Origin: Symsagittifera roscoffensis
Lineage: Eukaryota > Xenacoelomorpha > Acoela > Convolutidae
DNA length: 64,000 bases
Reading direction: 5' to 3'
Assembly: GCF_963678635.1 (NCBI RefSeq)
Contig: NC_087066.1
Location: 47,649,129 to 47,713,128, forward strand
Made by a program: the position numbers and the translations under genes. Of this stretch, positions 54,565-64,000 are shown piece by piece. The notes beneath the pieces were generated by a model. That model did not search any database. It saw only the letters and a program-made list of their open reading frames with translations, and was not told the origin of the DNA. The number at the start of each line of letters is the position of its first letter. Positions within the stretch are counted from its first letter, which is position 1.

Positions 54565-55479
54565 TGTGACATTCGACCAGAATGGACAAAAATGCAGATG
54601 CACCAATTTCGAGTTTTTAGCAGCAAACCTTCCGAATTGGTGGTTTTGAAGGAATAAGAGCGTTATTCGGACGATTGGACAAATTGTGAAGGCTGAAGGA
54701 TTCGGAAATTCCTAAATTTTGAAAAAATCAAATTGATGACGTAATAATTCTAAGAAACGTCAAAAACAGCCATTTTCGAGAAAAACCAAAATATAGACAC
54801 AACAACGATAAATGCGACAACGACAACAACGGAAAAACTGAGAATCGGAATCAGAAAAAAGCAGAAGAAGCAGAGACTGTTCCGAGTTGCAACTATTGTG
54901 CCGCTACAATAGTTGCAAGGCCGTTGCGAACAACGGTGAGGGGTGGAAGACAGCCTTCCGGAAGGAAAATAAAGGTCTTATTTCCCCGGTTTCGAGAATC
55001 CGGAGGGGTCTCGGCATTTGGACTGAAACTGTTTTACATAAATTTTTAGCTTCCCTACTATGCCCTGACTTGAAATTAATTAACATCTGAATTCATTTTA
55101 CGAGTATGAGAAGCTAGGAGTTGGGGGGAAGGGTTGATCCATCTTCGATGGAGATGATGATTTTTATCTACTAAACAAAAACGATAGTAATATAATAAGT
55201 AGTAGTAACCCTGATTTTAGGAGTGACATCGTGGTCTGGGGATACTGAGACCCAGCCATGAGCTCACTATTTGTGCATGTAATTAAGTTAATTTGAGCGT
55301 TCTGGTCGAAGCCCGAGAACAGTGACGTCTTTTGTCGAACCGATGTTGAAAAGACCACCAAAAGAACTGGCTTGGTAGAGACGGTGAAAAGCATGTAGGG
55401 CTCTGTTTAGACGTTGGCCAGTCGTCTTAGAACCTAGCTTTCTTTTCCGTCGATATGTATCTTCTGGGCAAATGTTACA
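54565..55479 (+). repeat. Element B 3' LTR, intact
   Basis: 915 bp, TGTGACATTCG...AAATGTTACA. It includes the uninterrupted equivalent of element A's insertion site (GTGAAGGCTGAAGG, 54688). Confidence 0.92.
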
Positions 55480-56554
55480 GGAGTACAGAAAACCTTGATT
55501 GAGCAGGTCGATCAGGGAAGCGACCAATGGTCCAAACGATAAAACTTTTTGAGTAAAAACTAATTACTTAAAACTTGTAGAGTTATTTTAGTTATCTTAT
55601 TCACTTGATTCTTGAGTCGTTGTCAATGCGTGAGTATTGAACTCAATTCCTTGAGTGTATTTTACAGTTATGTTGAGATAAGGGGGATTTTAGGCTGATC
55701 AATCTGAAATGGATCAAATGTCAACTGTCCAATAAAAACTGATGGTGTTTGCTTGAGTTTCCGACCTAATTTTAATGGCCTTCGCGTGTCTTGGGTTTTT
55801 AGAGAACTAGCCATGGTGACGTGATTATTTCAAGAGTGGGTGGATTTTGTTAATAGCCTTAGGATGTAACACGAGTTTGATTTCCCATGTCGTAAGCGAA
55901 CCAAATTGTCTCCGACTGAAAGAGGTACAAAAACAAAAGAGTTAGTTTCCCTGGGTCTAGAGCCAATAGTTATAGGGCCTATTTCTCTTAACCTCATATG
56001 TGACCCAAGCGGGTGACCGTTACATTGCTTAATTTTTTGGCGTCGCATTTTCATTTTCGAACAATGGCTCGCCCGTTGCGTCCGCTGACTTTCTAATTCT
56101 GAGCTCGAAAGGAAAGATAGCAAAAACCAAGCATCCAAAAAACTCTGATAATTTATTTGCAAGAAAACTATTTGCAAGGAAAAATTTGTCTACGAAGATT
56201 TATTTATTTTTTTTAGAAAGTTTATCTAATTGAAGAAAAATTTACCGAGGGAAATAACAAGACTTGAGAAATTAAGACTTATTAAACAAATTTGCACAGA
56301 GATGGTTTGAAAACAATCGTAAACCCAAATGGATTGAACGCTTTTTGTCCAAATGGTGCAACACGTGTTAGTTTTCCGACAAAAACCCATATTGCTTATC
56401 TAATTGTTGGTTTTGCGACAAATCGAATAGAAAACTGCTGTGATGCACCTTACAGAACAGATCATTTTGCTTCACTTCTTTTGACAAACCTTAAAAGTGG
56501 AAAAAACGAATCGAAAAAGAAATTTACCTTTAATACAAGAACTATCGAAAACTG
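55480..56554. other. Flank right of the LTR nest, nothing recognised
   Basis: AT-rich sequence; short frames without family resemblance (for example 56292-56603 on the plus strand, which runs into the inverted LTR). Confidence 0.5.
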
Positions 56555-57200
56555 GAGTACATACCGACGGAAAATAAAGCTAGGTTTTGAAACGACTACA
56601 TAGCGTCCTACCACAAGTTCACATACTTGAACCGTCTCTACCAAAGCCAGGTTCAAGGTGTGATCCACTAAAATCGGTTCGGCAAATTATCTTAGTTACA
56701 TGCAAAAATAATGAGCTCATGGGTGGGTCTGAGTATCCCCAGACCACGAGGTCACTCCTAAAAACAGGACTAATACTTGAATATTATATTACTTTTGTTT
56801 TTGTTCAGTAGATAAAAGTCATCTTATGCATCGGATAAAAGTCATCATAGTTATCAAAGTCATCCAGATAAAAGTCATGAAATCTTATTCCTAGCTTCGC
56901 ATTATCTGAAAACGAAATTGATGTTTTTTATTTCAAATCAGGACATACCAGGAAGCTAAAAGTTGTTAAAATATAAAAATCAGTCTTTTACCAAGACCCT
57001 TCCGGTTTCTTGAATCCGGCCAAAGAGCGGTCTTCATGAAAACCAGGAAGGGTAGCAAAATCCTCCCAATAGCCCTCTTGATTCTCGGGAATTGCTCCGT
57101 AACTACTGTAGCTGCACAATCGTTACAATTTAAAACGCTCTTCCGCTAATATCTTCGACTATAATTTCTGTCGTCTCTCTCGTTGGTCACAAGTCTGACG
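56555..57200 (-). repeat. Decayed solo-like LTR of the element B family, inverted
   Basis: Reverse complement of the LTR end: ACCGACGGAAAATAAAGCTAGG, ACCGTCTCTACCAAAGCCAG, GAGTATCCCCAGACCACGAG and CTTGAATCCGG match LTR segments in order. Heavily diverged, and the far end is unclear. Confidence 0.7.
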
Positions 57201-60200
57201 TGTGTGTTATATCAGCAAAAATTGTTAATGTGATTTTCGCTGTTGTTCAGTATTCGCGATAATTAAAATTGTCACTTGTCTTTACAAACAAAATCAACTC
57301 TTTGATCTTTTAAGACTGATGATGATCTAAATTGATCGAAAGTGCTGTCAATAATGTTCACGCATTGGTTGTTTTTCCTGAGCGTAATTAGTTCAGGTTT
57401 TTATCAGCCGTCAAAATATTTTATTTACATACAGAAAATGCTTTATCAAATCTTGAATTGATTTGTTTCAGAAGCTCAGGAAAATTTTTTCTGTTTGGGT
57501 TATAACAAAAGGTAAATGTTATTTTTTTATTTGCTGCCAGTTTAAAAATTTGATTTCCGTTCAACTGATACTGACTCATTTTTTGTTACTAAATAAGTTT
57601 TAATTATCGCTCAGTTTTGGGGCTTACCTAACTGGTATATATAAAAGTTACCATCACTTTTTTTTGCTGATGCTCTGTCATATCTAAAAATTATGTGTAT
57701 GAGTTTCAAGATTCCATAACTTCAAATAATCTTCTTTCTTAAGCTACATTTCGGAAGTTTCGAAAGCTGTATCATGAAGAAAATAACTAAAATGCATGCG
57801 CTTTCGAATGACAGTTTGAAAATTTGAATGGACAATCTTCAGATTGTTTGCATTTTTTCAAAAAAAATTACAGGTTGATTCAGTTGTTTCCATGCGAGCC
57901 AAATTATTTTATACATCCACTTTGCATGAGTAATAGTGCAAAATGAAAACATGAGTAAATGGAATTGGTATCCTTTCAACTTCTTTCATTTTTGCTGGAA
58001 ACATATTTGAATAGGAGCAAACAAAAAGAGGTTTTCTTTAAATTTAGGTTTTTATACGAGATGAAGAAATTTGAGTTTAAGTAATAAACAACCAAACTTC
58101 AAGGTCAAGCCTTGCAAAGAATGAAAAAATTTAAAATCAAAAAGATATTTGTTTGATCTAGGTTTGTGTATAAGAAGTAATTAATTTAGAGTTGACATAA
58201 AAACAACCAAAACTTAATGCTAAGCATTGCAAAAGATTGAAAATACTTTTGCCAAATTTACACCAAGAACACTCGAAGTTTTTTGTTACTTTTTGAAAAT
58301 TTTTGCACTCATTTGATAAAACTGCGTCGTATCGGCGGTTTATGAATATAAATTGGGTTGGTGATGGCTTTGTTCCTTTCTTGATTGACGTGTTGGATCG
58401 CATGTGTTTGCGGTTATTGAAGAATTACTATAAGAATCTCTGAGTGATTGCAGCAAAACTCTAACACATCTATCACAAGCATGCATCAATTTATATGAAC
58501 CAGTAGCATCATAATTTTGAGACTATCCTTAAATCAACTGATTTTTTAAAATTTTTCACAAAATTAAATGTCCTAATGACGTATCTCTTCACATGGAAAA
58601 CTTTTGGGGGAGACTTTGTGGTTCAACAAAGGAATTAGTTTTTCTAGGTTACTCACTGATTCTTTTGCGTCAAATTTATCTGACAGACAGTCATTAATTC
58701 TATTTAGTGTAGTAACGTAATTAAAATGTCCCGATTTGCCATTTCTTACACGCTGTACCAGTCCGGAAAACTTTTTTTGACCACAATTGTTCTTAGAAGA
58801 GAACAGTGTCAGATCTTTGCTCTCAGTTTATCCTATTAACTAATGAATCGCACAGTAACAAATCGTAAAATTTTCCTTTCTCGGTAAAAGTACGCGTTTT
58901 CCGTTTTTTTGTTTTTTTTTTGTTTTTTACAACCTTTGTTTATAACAAAATCTTTGTTTGGGTTGTTGTTTTTTTTTGGTTCCGATCATTAAAAAGACAG
59001 GTTCCTAATTTTCCTTCAATCTTTTTTCTGTTTTTTTTTTTTAAAAACCGGTATCTGGACTTCTGAAAATGCCTATTTCTTTTTGGCCTTTTCCAAATCT
59101 AAAATTTTCTCCTTTCTCTTCCTTCATGGTTGATGCAGTAATTTTTTCGATACTTTTTGATGATATTAAAAGTTATTTTGAAAATAACCTTTGTTAAGTT
59201 CATGTTTAAGATGATCGAAGCAATTCGGAAATTTTTGATGTCAAACCTTGTAATTAAAATCAGAAAATAGAAGAGCATTAAAAGAACCGACTGTTGATTA
59301 AAAAAAACTCAATCGACTGTTCAACCTCATATGCTTCTTTCAGAGGAATATTACAGTATAAGCCTGTAACTTGCAGAAAATTTTTCAAAAAACAACAATT
59401 AATTCAGTATAGTATCTAGAAAAAGTTTTCAGTTTTTTCTCTGGCATCATTAGATTTGGTGTTAATAAAAGATCGATCGATGATGTCAGAAAATTTTGCG
59501 AGCGTTTTTTCGCGAGATTATTTTACGAGCTGCCCGGAACTGATAGAACTCGTCGTACGGGTGTTTCAAACTTCTTGATGTTGGCTAAACCGTACAACAG
59601 AGTGGGTTGCCTACCAGTTGATGTCAACTTATCAAAACAAAACAAATTATCTTTTAACTCGTTATCTTTTGTTCATGGCAAATCATTTTTTTTATAATTC
59701 CTCCTTTGTTATTTTTTATTGGTTTCTTTTTTCCAAAGATGAGCAAGTTTTAATAGAGATAGTATTTTTGTTCTATAAACTTTCCCTCACTGCGCATAAC
59801 TCATCAGTTTTGTCATTAGTGACAGCGTGCAATTCATTATATAAGAGATAATTTCTTCTTGTTTTTTTTACTTTCTTAACTTCTTTTTTTCCCTGGGGCT
59901 TGCCTACCTTTCTAGCATATATTTTGTAGCAGCCTCTATGTCATATAAAATTTAACCCGATGTTTTCAAGTGTTCAAATTCTGGGAAGAAAAGGTCGAAA
60001 ATGTTATCAACAACTCTAGTTCATTGAACATTTCTCCCCAAAAGAGGTTTAGATTGTCCCTTGGACAATTTTGCTATTTTTTGTCTGAATTGTTTTGGTG
60101 TTGTATTGAAGCTTGCATCAACTTGACTCTTCACAAAACAAAAGACGGATGCTCACAAATATTCGCTGTTTTTTTTCTGCAACGGTGATCAGGTCTTCAC

Positions 60201-60720
60201 TAGCATCTCCTCATTTTTTCCTGTCATCTTTAGCTCGAAACGTCTGAGAACTTAGCATAATCAGCTGAAAGTTATGAACGGCCTGATCCAAAAACAAACG
60301 TTCCTGGGGGCCCTTAACACTAAAAAAATCCAGTATCAGATTGTTTTTCAGACTCTTTCACGGAAAATTCACCATATAGACAGTTTTTTCATATATTTTC
60401 AAAATCGTTTAAAACAGCCTAATTCAATTTTCAGATTTTTTTCTGGAAAAATTGTCTGAGTGATACAGCAGGCAGAAGCACAGTGGTTCTTATTTTTGCT
60501 GGCCGCAAAAAAGAAAACTCACAAGGGGCAAAGCAAAACAATTCTCATTTATCTCAAACCTGTCTTTGTAGCGCTGACTTTTCCCTTGCCATGAAATTCT
60601 GGTCGCATCTTGAATTCGATCTATGATTTTTCTAATGAACGGGTTAGGGTAACGTGAATGGAAATTAAGTTACATGATCGGAAATTACGTAACGTGAAAG
60701 AGGCCTAATTGTACAACGAT
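57200..60720. other. AT-rich stretch, nothing recognised
   Basis: 3.5 kb of T/A-rich DNA with homopolymer runs. The open frames are short and of low complexity. I see no gene, RNA or repeat that I can support. Confidence 0.55.
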
Positions 60721-61180
60721 TGGCAAGCGCCAAAATTAGATTTTATGTGAGTTTCACCGTCTCTATCAACGCCAGTTTAGTGTAGTGTTTCGTAGCTTAG
60801 GTTGGCTAACCTGCGACTGCATGCAAAACAAATCAACTAGCAACATGCAAGTGTTGTATAGCCTCAGTATTCTCAGACCACGAGGTCACTCCTGAAAACA
60901 GTGCTAGTATGTCATTATTAAAGTTTTAGCGTATTAGAGATATGCCACATCTATTGGACGTTGATCAACTCCTTTATAACAGCTAGCTCCTCGTATCCTT
61001 GAAAAACACTTGTCGTGAAATAATTTTAGGAGGTATCCGGAGAGCTAAAAAAGTTAATTAAAATTTTTTAATTAACTCAAGGACAGATCCCCTCCTGCTC
61101 TGCGGTTTTCGTTGAAGAAGCAATTTCTTCACTCTCGGGGAGGACTATTTTGCTGTAACCTGCCTGTCTTTTTTGTTAAT
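60720..61180 (-). repeat. Second decayed inverted LTR fragment
   Basis: TTTCACCGTCTCTATCAACGCC, CAGTATTCTCAGACCACGAG, GTCACTCCTGAAAACAG and AGGAGGTATCCGGAGAGCTA follow the inverted LTR order, with more decay than 56555-57200. Confidence 0.6.
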
Positions 61181-62033
61181 TACTTTCAGTAATAATTGAT
61201 TCTGAACAATCGTACTTTTCCCGAAAGCTTTTTCTCGTGTTGTAATTGGTCGAAAATTTCAGTATTTTTTCTTGCTGGTTTTCTGATCTTGTTTTCACGA
61301 AAGTGTTGTCTAAAAGCTTTGAGAAATCTGAAACAACCGTGTTCGCGCGATTGCTTAGTTGTCGCAAACTAATTGATGTTTACCTGTCTTGTTTTTAAAT
61401 CTAAAGGTCAAAAGTAAGTAAATCATTCGTTTTGACTATCACGCTTTGTCTATGTTGTCCAATCACGTACAAAACTACTTGTATGCTTAAAGTGTATGCA
61501 AAGGTATGCTTAAAGTGTGCATCCGGACAACGCTGACAAAGTGGTTGAAAAGTCAGAAAGTAACTAAAGTACAATAGTCAATTTGATCTGCCGTTTGATA
61601 AAGTGTAAGTTTTTTTTAGATAAAAAAGGAGACAAATGAGAAAAAACTAGTTGTTTTAGTGCGGTCAGAACAATTTAGCAAGCAAAAAACTATGACAGAA
61701 CAGCGTTGTCATGCGAGTTAGAAAGAAAGAAAGAAAGAATTTATTTTCTCGATTGGTAAATACATTGACAAAATTAAAGTAATTTATCAATTATATACAA
61801 TCGAGAGGGACAGCAAACGAGACCATGCGGTCTACCAACAGCTGCCCTCTAGTATAACATCAATAGTAAACAGCATTATGGAAGAAAAATAAAATTGAAA
61901 AAAAAAGTGAAAGAAAAGAAAGAGAAATTGCGAACATAAAAAGGCCATATTTTCTGCACATGTTCAATGCACATGTTAAAAAAAGCACATGTTCAATGAT
62001 TTACTTGCCATGAAAAAAATGAGACCAACAAGG

Positions 62034-62039
<6 letters not shown>

Positions 62040-62065
<26 letters not shown>

Positions 62066-62066
62066 A
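62040..62066. repeat. (CT)n microsatellite
   Basis: An uninterrupted run of CT dinucleotides inside the LINE 3' UTR. Confidence 0.95.
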
Positions 62067-62122
62067 GGGTATTCACCCTGTTAGGGTCCCCCATGTCGCT
62101 TTCTACAGCTCCTGGTCATATG

Positions 62123-62731
62123 TTATGCTAGGTTGGTTGCTGATATCAATTTGTTGCACAGTGGACATTCCTTTGTTGCCGGGACGTACTTGGTAGGGCT
62201 TGTTGTTCCTCGACATTTCTTCTCGTGATTCTTCAGGTTTGTTTTCGTTGGGAATTTGGCGTGGCATTTGATGCACGTATGTTCTGCGTTCTCTCTGTGC
62301 ATTCTTCTTATATGCACTGCCCGACCAGCTCTAGATTTGCAGACTTTTTCGCATTGGCTTCACCCGAGATTGACGCTTTCCTTTCTTTGTGAGCGTTCTA
62401 TTATGCCTCCTTCCCATCCATTCTCTTGGGATTCCTCCCATCTTTCCAGATGTGTCATTCTGTTCTTTATAATCGTTTTCCATTGCTTTCTGTCTTTTGC
62501 CATATCTTCGATATCTAGTTGGTCAATTCCTGCTTCGCACATCAATTTGATCCATTGTCTGGGAGTACAACGGTACTTCGCTCTCGGTTTTTCAGTTTTT
62601 TCTAACTTGCTTAACCAACCAAAAGTTACGTGCTTCATTCTTCTGTCGTCGGGCATACGTATCATATGTCCTAGGCGTTCCATACTCCGTTTTTCGATTT
62701 TACTTCGCGCTATATACAAAGTTGCACTCAT
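62123..62731 (-). pseudogene. LINE ORF C-terminus with two C2H2-like fingers
   Basis: MERLGHMIRMPDDRRMKHVT, then CTPRQWIKLMCEAGIDQ and DRKQWKTIIKNRM, are typical of the region after the reverse transcriptase in several LINE groups. After a frame shift comes CEKVCKSRAGRAVHIRRMH and CIKCHAKFPTKTNLKNHEKKC, two zinc fingers that probably help target-DNA or RNA binding. No RT core is present, so it is a dead fragment. Confidence 0.75.
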
Positions 62732-62745
62732 CGTCTTGTCTCTTC

Positions 62746-64000
62746 AGCTCAGAAATTACCGTGCCATTCAAAGAAGCCACAATGAGAACGTATGAGCTAA
62801 CCATAGAGTTCACTTTAAACGCAGCGGTTGTTGTTATGTTCAAACAGACTGCTTAGCACAGACAGCTTCCCTTGCTGTAAATTTTGGCAATTTTTAGCTC
62901 AAATTTTTCTTCTGTTAAGCTCATCGAATGTAAGCAAATTTAAACGATTGCAGCATAAATAGAAAAAAAGAACAGATGTTTTTTTTCTATTTTGAAAAGG
63001 CAATATCGAGGCAACTTATCAAAATTACTGGCTGCAAAAGTGCAGGACACGAAGGTTTTCACTACCACAAGGTTAAAAACATACTCGACATCCCTCAGAG
63101 TTTCTTTTGCACGAGAACTAAAATCCAAAGTGGTTTAAACGCTGTCTATAGGGGCCTTAAATCGAAACGACGTAACATTAGGTCACGAGGATTGATGAAA
63201 CTGCAAAAAGGGCACTCTCCAGAAGTGCAACATGCGCAAGATCGTGGTAGAAACAGGTAGACTGAAAAGCTCAGCTGCAGTCTGAGATTATTGTTTGAAC
63301 AGGCAATACCCCTAAACTAGTATTTCTTCACTGTATCGAATAATTGAATTGAAAATTGAATTGAAATGCAGTCGATTTATAAATGTGGCTAAAAAACTCA
63401 AAATTTTGAGCTCTCAGATTTGAACGTAAACACGAAAAAAATTTCAGTAAAAAAATAAAAAATTTTAAAAGATCAAGTAATGTACTATGTAATTAGCGTT
63501 GTATGATTCTGATTGGTCAAAAAAGTTTCAGTATGTTGTTCAGATAGATTTGTCATTAATTCTCCATTTTTTTAAATTATTATTGTAAAAAAATTTGAAA
63601 TCTCGGTGATGCTGAATTTCTGCAAAAACGCTCGAATAAACCATTTAAAATATTGTCAGCGTCTTTAGTTTAAAATTGATTGATGAATAATATAATTGTG
63701 GAGGCCAAAATTGCAGCTCATTTGCTGGAAACAACCCACCGAAGGGTTGTGAGCTTGAAATTTTAAAAAGTTTTAGTTCCATTATTTTTTGAACAATTTT
63801 GAAACAACTGAACTTATTCGAAATAAAAAAAAACGTCATCTGTACGATAAAAAGCGTTTTTGGAGTATAGATACAAACTTTTTGAATGTTTTTTGACGGC
63901 ACTTTCAACCCTAGTATTGAGAATTTCAAATTTTGTGAAGTTCTTTTAAGCCTAAGTTTATAAGAAAGTTTTGGAAAATAATATAAAAACGGCATATTTT
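62746..64000. other. Right end, nothing recognised
   Basis: AT-rich; the frame 62976-63260 has no recognisable domain. Confidence 0.5.

Larger units (their letters stand above)
42194..55479 (+). mobile_element. Element B: scrambled relative of element A (right part after interruption)
   Basis: Between a 5' LTR/PBS and a 3' LTR (54565-55479) lie, in order: a second-ORF C-terminal copy, 3' UTR, internal LTR piece, macro-domain piece, second-ORF N-terminus, 3' UTR piece, second macro piece, a longer second ORF and 3' UTR. There is no gag, RT or integrase. The target duplication is GGA (17658-17660 and 55480-55482). Pieces are duplicated and 95-99% alike by eye, pointing to recombination or template switching, or an assembly problem. 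Confidence 0.85.
61715..62745 (-). mobile_element. 3' end of a LINE with C-terminal zinc fingers, minus strand
   Basis: 5'-truncated element. The coding end (62731-62123) needs one frame change near 62350. The 3' UTR runs left to a TTTC microsatellite tail at 61722-61740, as in many non-LTR elements. Class beyond non-LTR is not assigned. Confidence 0.7.

Noticed and set aside
59618-60459. Open frames in the AT-rich right part
   Set aside because: Short, Phe/Leu/Lys-rich by base composition, with no conserved motif.
62256-62795. Plus-strand 179-codon frame
   Set aside because: Antisense to the recognisable LINE C-terminus.
1-64000. CRISPR array, bacterial operon or phage elements
   Set aside because: No spaced identical repeats of that type; introns and retroelements show a eukaryotic genome.

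Overview
The window looks like AT-rich nuclear DNA of an invertebrate animal. The host gene has many introns with consensus GT/AG borders, the intergenic DNA is repeat-laden, and the mobile elements (CR1-like LINE, Ty3-type LTR elements, a tRNA-derived fragment) are of metazoan type. I cannot name the species.

Region 1 (1-17,074, minus strand) holds the 5' two thirds of an RBM39/CAPER-type SR splicing-factor gene. Eight coding exons join in frame and encode a short acidic N-terminus, an RS domain, RRM1, RRM2 and the linker. The C-terminal UHM/RRM3 exons should lie off the left edge. The intron between the two RS exons is 10.7 kb. It has been filled by a tRNA-like fragment, a 1,728-bp unit in tandem duplicate, a third diverged copy of that unit's tail, and a decayed CR1-like LINE inserted into that third copy.

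Region 2 (17,661-55,479) is a nest of two related LTR retrotransposons just upstream of the RBM39 start. The inner one, here called element A (17,791-42,193, 24.4 kb), is young: its two 884-bp LTRs differ at about one position. It has an 18-nt PBS matching tRNA-Asn, a 3.1-kb repeat-rich leader, and a 3,159-codon gag-pol frame of Ty3/gypsy domain order. That frame ends in a macro domain resembling the ADP-ribosylhydrolase TARG1. Downstream is a second coding unit of about 2,900 codons, apparently joined by a -1 frameshift and interrupted by one in-frame UGA. It contains an SGNH/GDSL hydrolase domain, a second degenerate SGNH-like domain, and a conserved Cys/His region. The 3' polypurine tract follows. 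Element A sits inside the 5' LTR of element B. Element B (17,661-17,790 plus 42,194-55,479) lacks gag-pol and has a scrambled interior with duplicated 3' coding ends, an internal LTR piece and two macro-domain fragments, all pseudogenised.

Region 3 (55,480-64,000) is mostly featureless AT-rich DNA. It carries two decayed LTRs in inverted orientation and the 3' end of a minus-strand LINE with C-terminal zinc fingers.

The most interesting object is element A. It is a giant Ty3-type retroelement that joins a retroviral-type replication machine to an ADP-ribose-binding/hydrolase module and an SGNH esterase-like module, the latter on a putative spliced subgenomic RNA. The 11-mer at its polypurine tract recurs in the pol gene in two different reading frames, and both elements made 3-bp target duplications.
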